A DNA stretch of 8,120 bases from Planctomycetaceae bacterium (lineage in GTDB: Bacteria > Planctomycetota > Planctomycetia > Pirellulales > Thermoguttaceae), in the NCBI GenBank assembly GCA_031257725.1, contig JAIROD010000670.1, forward strand, positions 1 to 8,120. The letters run 5' to 3'. Every line of letters starts with the position of its first letter. Position 1 is the first letter of the stretch. A program made the position numbers and the translations under genes. Of the stretch, positions 6,029 through 8,120 are shown piece after piece. Below the pieces are notes generated by a model, which worked only from the letters and a program-made list of their open reading frames with translations, was not told the DNA's origin and did not search any database.

Positions 6029-7291
6029 TCACACAAATTCGACATTAACGAGTTTTCCGTCTTGGCGTAATTTTTCGGCGAGTAGCGGGACGAGAACTTT
6101 TCTGGAGAGGACGCCGCGTTGCCGGAAGGAGATGTCGGCGTTGGCGGTGTTGGCGGCGCAACCGACGATAATGTTCAGTTTATCGGCAACCCCCAACAAT
6201 AACCGTAATTCCGTAACCCCGCTGTCTTCGTTTAATCTTGCGATATCTTCATCGAGGATATTATAGACTTGGTTTAGGGTGACGGCTCCTTCGGTAACGA
6301 GATTGATTCCTTTGATGGCGTAACGCGGCGGCGCAATCACACTCATCGGTTCCGGTTCCATCTCTAACGGGACATTGAGATATTTGGCGACAAGTTTTGC
6401 GGTTGTCCCGCCGCAAACAATTTTCAAACCGGGGAGTTGGACAAAACGTTTGATCACCGCTTGATCATGTTCCCGATCTTCCGGCGGTCCCGTAAAAATG
6501 TTGACGGTTTGACCGGTTCGGCACAACGCCAGAACAATACTGCAATCATCGCCGACAACCCGATGTATCGGCGGAATATTATTTTGATGAACAACATCGG
6601 GCGTGTAGGGCGAAAATGTCCGATTGGTTGTGGAACGAGCCGGAATAGCGGTGGGGGATTTGTCTTTGACTTTACCTTGCCACCGAGCCAGGGCTTCTTT
6701 GTGAATTGTTTCGGGAATCAGGGAGAATTTCATTCGTGAAGCGATTTTTTCATTGATAAACCGAACCACTCCATCGCTTGTCCATTCCGTGTTGGAACCG
6801 TAACCGATTCCTGCTTGCGTAATTCCGTCGCTCATCAAAAGAATTCCCTCATCCTTTTCGAGTTGGCAATTACTTTCCATCGCCAGACCGCCCGGAAGCG
6901 GGAACGGGCGGTTCGCCAGCACAGTCCCGCCTTGACGGCTCACCAGGATGGGCAGGGGCGCATCGTAAGAAAAAACGGTCGCGTTGCCGTCAGAACGAAT
7001 TCTTGCAATACTAAATGCCGCAAACGGTTTTTTGGGATCACGGCTGTTCTGCATTGTTGTTGCGACGGAGGCGAAGATTTTGCGGAGTGAAATATCTTGC
7101 CGTAACGATTCGGTTAAACGGGCGACACACATTTGGGCGGCGATATGCGCCCGTATTCCCGAACCGATTCCATCCGCACAAATTACCGTCGTTCCGGTAT
7201 TGGTGCGCACCGTCGCCAGCACATCACCGCAGGGCAATCCTGTTTTCTTTGACGTTTGTACCGAAAAAACTTCAACGTGTGTATAATCCAT
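6029..7291 (-). CDS. SpoIIE-type (PPM family) serine phosphatase with extra C-terminal domain
   Basis: A 420-residue protein. Its N-terminal part is a metal-dependent PPM phosphatase of the SpoIIE type, expected to dephosphorylate a serine or threonine on a partner protein. Metal-binding motifs are present: GD at 22-23, ADGIGSG at 39-45, MSDGIT at 153-158 and GDD at 247-249. There is no transmembrane segment or sensor domain. Residues about 206-245 form a low-complexity, proline/threonine-rich insert just before the GDD motif, which is unusual. From about 262 a second domain follows, with TGPPEDREHDQ and a CGGTTAK motif (293-299), and runs to the end. Phosphatases with a tail of this kind occur, to my recollection, near [FeFe]-hydrogenase genes in anaerobes, but no hydrogenase is in this window. 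The gene stands alone between two inverted copies of a 142-bp element and is convergent with proC. The start at 7291 lacks a ribosome site. The partner protein is unknown. Confidence 0.85.
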   Translation of the reverse strand: MDYTHVEVFSVQTSKKTGLPCGDVLATVRTNTGTTVICADGIGSGIRAHIAAQMCVARLTESLRQDISLRKIFASVATTMQNSRDPKKPFAAFSIARIRSDGNATVFSYDAPLPILVSRQGGTVLANRPFPLPGGLAMESNCQLEKDEGILLMSDGITQAGIGYGSNTEWTSDGVVRFINEKIASRMKFSLIPETIHKEALARWQGKVKDKSPTAIPARSTTNRTFSPYTPDVVHQNNIPPIHRVVGDDCSIVLALCRTGQTVNIFTGPPEDREHDQAVIKRFVQLPGLKIVCGGTTAKLVAKYLNVPLEMEPEPMSVIAPPRYAIKGINLVTEGAVTLNQVYNILDEDIARLNEDSGVTELRLLLGVADKLNIIVGCAANTANADISFRQRGVLSRKVLVPLLAEKLRQDGKLVNVEFV

Positions 7292-7330
7292 TGAGTCGTT
7301 GGCAGTTGAATAGGGGAAAGTGTAATATCT

Positions 7331-7472
7331 CAGTGGAATTTTTCGGAGATTGAAGTTTATTTTTTACCACCCCTGCCCCTCCGAAGGAGGGGAATCATTC
7401 CCCTCCTTCGGAGGGGCTAGGGATGGTCATTCGGAGTAAACGACTGAATAGTTAAAAAAAAATATTTCACTG
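7331..7472 (-). mobile_element. MITE-like element, copy 2, inverted relative to copy 1
   Basis: Read on the minus strand, this 142-bp element matches the core of copy 1 at 138 of 142 positions with no gaps. All four differences lie in the central hairpin. Similarity to the extended end of copy 1 continues on the left (GTAATATCT, 7322-7330) but is not seen on the right, and I find no target-site duplication. It ends about 40 bases upstream of the phosphatase start codon, so it may contribute to or insulate that promoter. Confidence 0.8.
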
Positions 7473-7478
7473 ATTGTG

Positions 7479-7614
7479 AATCTCTAAAAATATTATTTAC
7501 CGAAAAACAAAGATATTTGCCCTTTTTAGTTCCCATCATCCCATTTCTAAGGACATTAGGGGCAAATGATTCTTCATAAAACGTTGTGGTTAAAACAATG
7601 AATTATTAGAGATT
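7479..7614. repeat. Nested inverted repeats in AT-rich DNA
   Basis: The outer pair is AATCTCTAA (7479-7487) and TTAGAGATT (7606-7614). The inner pair is ATTTGCCC (7515-7522) and GGGCAAAT (7560-7567). Together they could form an interrupted stem about 136 bases long. This may be the remains of another small inverted-repeat element or a chance arrangement in AT-rich sequence. Confidence 0.35.
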
Positions 7615-7770
7615 TCCAATTGATTAAATAGAGTTTAACCCATAAATTGCCACCGTGCAGTCTTAATTGTGAATTTGGTAAAAAATTATAATTAGGTAAA
7701 ATTTAGAAAATAGGCAATTTCTAAAAATACCCTTTCCCAAAAAACATTGATTATTTGTCTCATTAGGCTC

Positions 7771-7886
7771 TTCCGTCCGCAACTAGGAGTGGCGGCAGCG
7801 TCCTCGCTGCCGAAAAAGTTGAGTCGCCCCTATTTCCGTTTTCCGTCCGCACCCAGGTTTTCGGGAGCGGGGACGCTCCCGCCACT
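7771..7886. repeat. Double-hairpin GC-rich repeat element
   Basis: Two strong hairpins are present: CGGCAGCG-TCCT-CGCTGCCG (7793-7812) and GGGAGCG-GGGA-CGCTCCC (7863-7880). An outer inverted repeat AGTGGCGG (7788-7795) and CCGCCACT (7879-7886) encloses them. The 11-mer TTCCGTCCGCA occurs at 7771-7781 and 7841-7851, exactly 70 bases apart, preceding each hairpin. The GC-rich block stands out against its AT-rich surroundings and looks like a dispersed repeat family member. The first hairpin is followed by AAAAAGTT, so on the minus strand it is preceded, not followed, by T's. Confidence 0.65.
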
Positions 7887-8120
7887 GTTAAGTCGGCTAG
7901 AATAATTACAAATTGGTAAAAAACAAAATCACTCCAAAAATTTTTTTTTGCTAAAAATAACTTTGTATTTCTAAAATTTTTATTACAGACTAACGAGTAG
8001 AATGATTCAAAATGACCAACTCACATCATTAGGGTACCTCTTGAAAATACCGATATTTTTTACTATGATCATTTTCCGGCAAATGATGGAGATGTTTAGG
8101 TATTAGGCAATCGTTGGAAT

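Larger units (their letters stand above)
7473..8120. other. Long AT-rich non-coding region, no gene seen
   Basis: No open frame of convincing length or codon character is present on either strand. The region holds nested inverted repeats (7479-7614), a double-hairpin repeat (7771-7886) and an 11-bp direct repeat TTGGTAAAAAA on either side of it (7675-7685 and 7913-7923). I see no tRNA, rRNA or CRISPR. The final 100 bases could be the upstream region of a gene beyond the window, but nothing in them proves it. Confidence 0.6.

Noticed and set aside
5802..7472. Composite transposon or actively invertible segment
   Set aside because: No transposase or invertase is encoded between or beside the elements, and the AATGTAAC duplication still flanks copy 1, which argues against net inversion. 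It is kept as a hypothesis in findings, not as a feature.
8000..8120. Possible start of a gene at the window's right edge
   Set aside because: No start codon with a following open frame and no ribosome site could be supported in the last 120 bases on either strand.

Overview
The window carries four clear protein-coding genes set among an unusual density of small repeats and palindromes. The base composition is moderate and AT-leaning by eye. The gene mix is an exported GH78 rhamnosidase, an Rpn/PD-(D/E)XK 'transposase-like' nuclease, a PPM/SpoIIE phosphatase and ProC, with many short GC-rich dispersed hairpins. It would fit a Planctomycetota or related PVC-group bacterium, perhaps an anaerobic or gut-associated one. 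This is an inference from gene style only; no rRNA or marker gene settles the taxonomy.

Layout. Positions 1-168 are non-coding, with a 25-bp repeat present twice and a hairpin. Positions 169-3435 (minus) encode a secreted alpha-L-rhamnosidase with all recognisable catalytic residues. Positions 3436-3813 are a divergent intergenic region with an 18-bp tandem array ending in a 28-bp perfect palindrome, followed by the first copy of a 46-bp direct repeat. Positions 3814-4806 (plus) encode an Rpn-family nuclease. The second, identical 46-bp copy (4831-4876) follows, and then proC (4945-5784, plus). Positions 5793-5952 hold a MITE-like element whose inverted twin lies at 7331-7472. Between the two sits one gene, a SpoIIE-type phosphatase with an extra C-terminal domain (6029-7291, minus). 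Positions 7473-8120 have no convincing gene, but hold a double-hairpin repeat and AT-rich inverted repeats.

How the parts relate. The four genes do not form one pathway: rhamnosidase is polysaccharide or glycoside catabolism, ProC is the last step of proline synthesis, and the phosphatase is signalling. What links them is insertion. The nuclease gene looks like a cassette placed upstream of proC and bounded by 46-bp direct repeats. The phosphatase gene is bracketed by two inverted, 142-bp, nearly identical non-coding elements. I see no complete new multi-gene system. The strongest leads are the 46-bp repeat-bounded rpn cassette and the paired elements, whose sequence differences preserve the hairpin.
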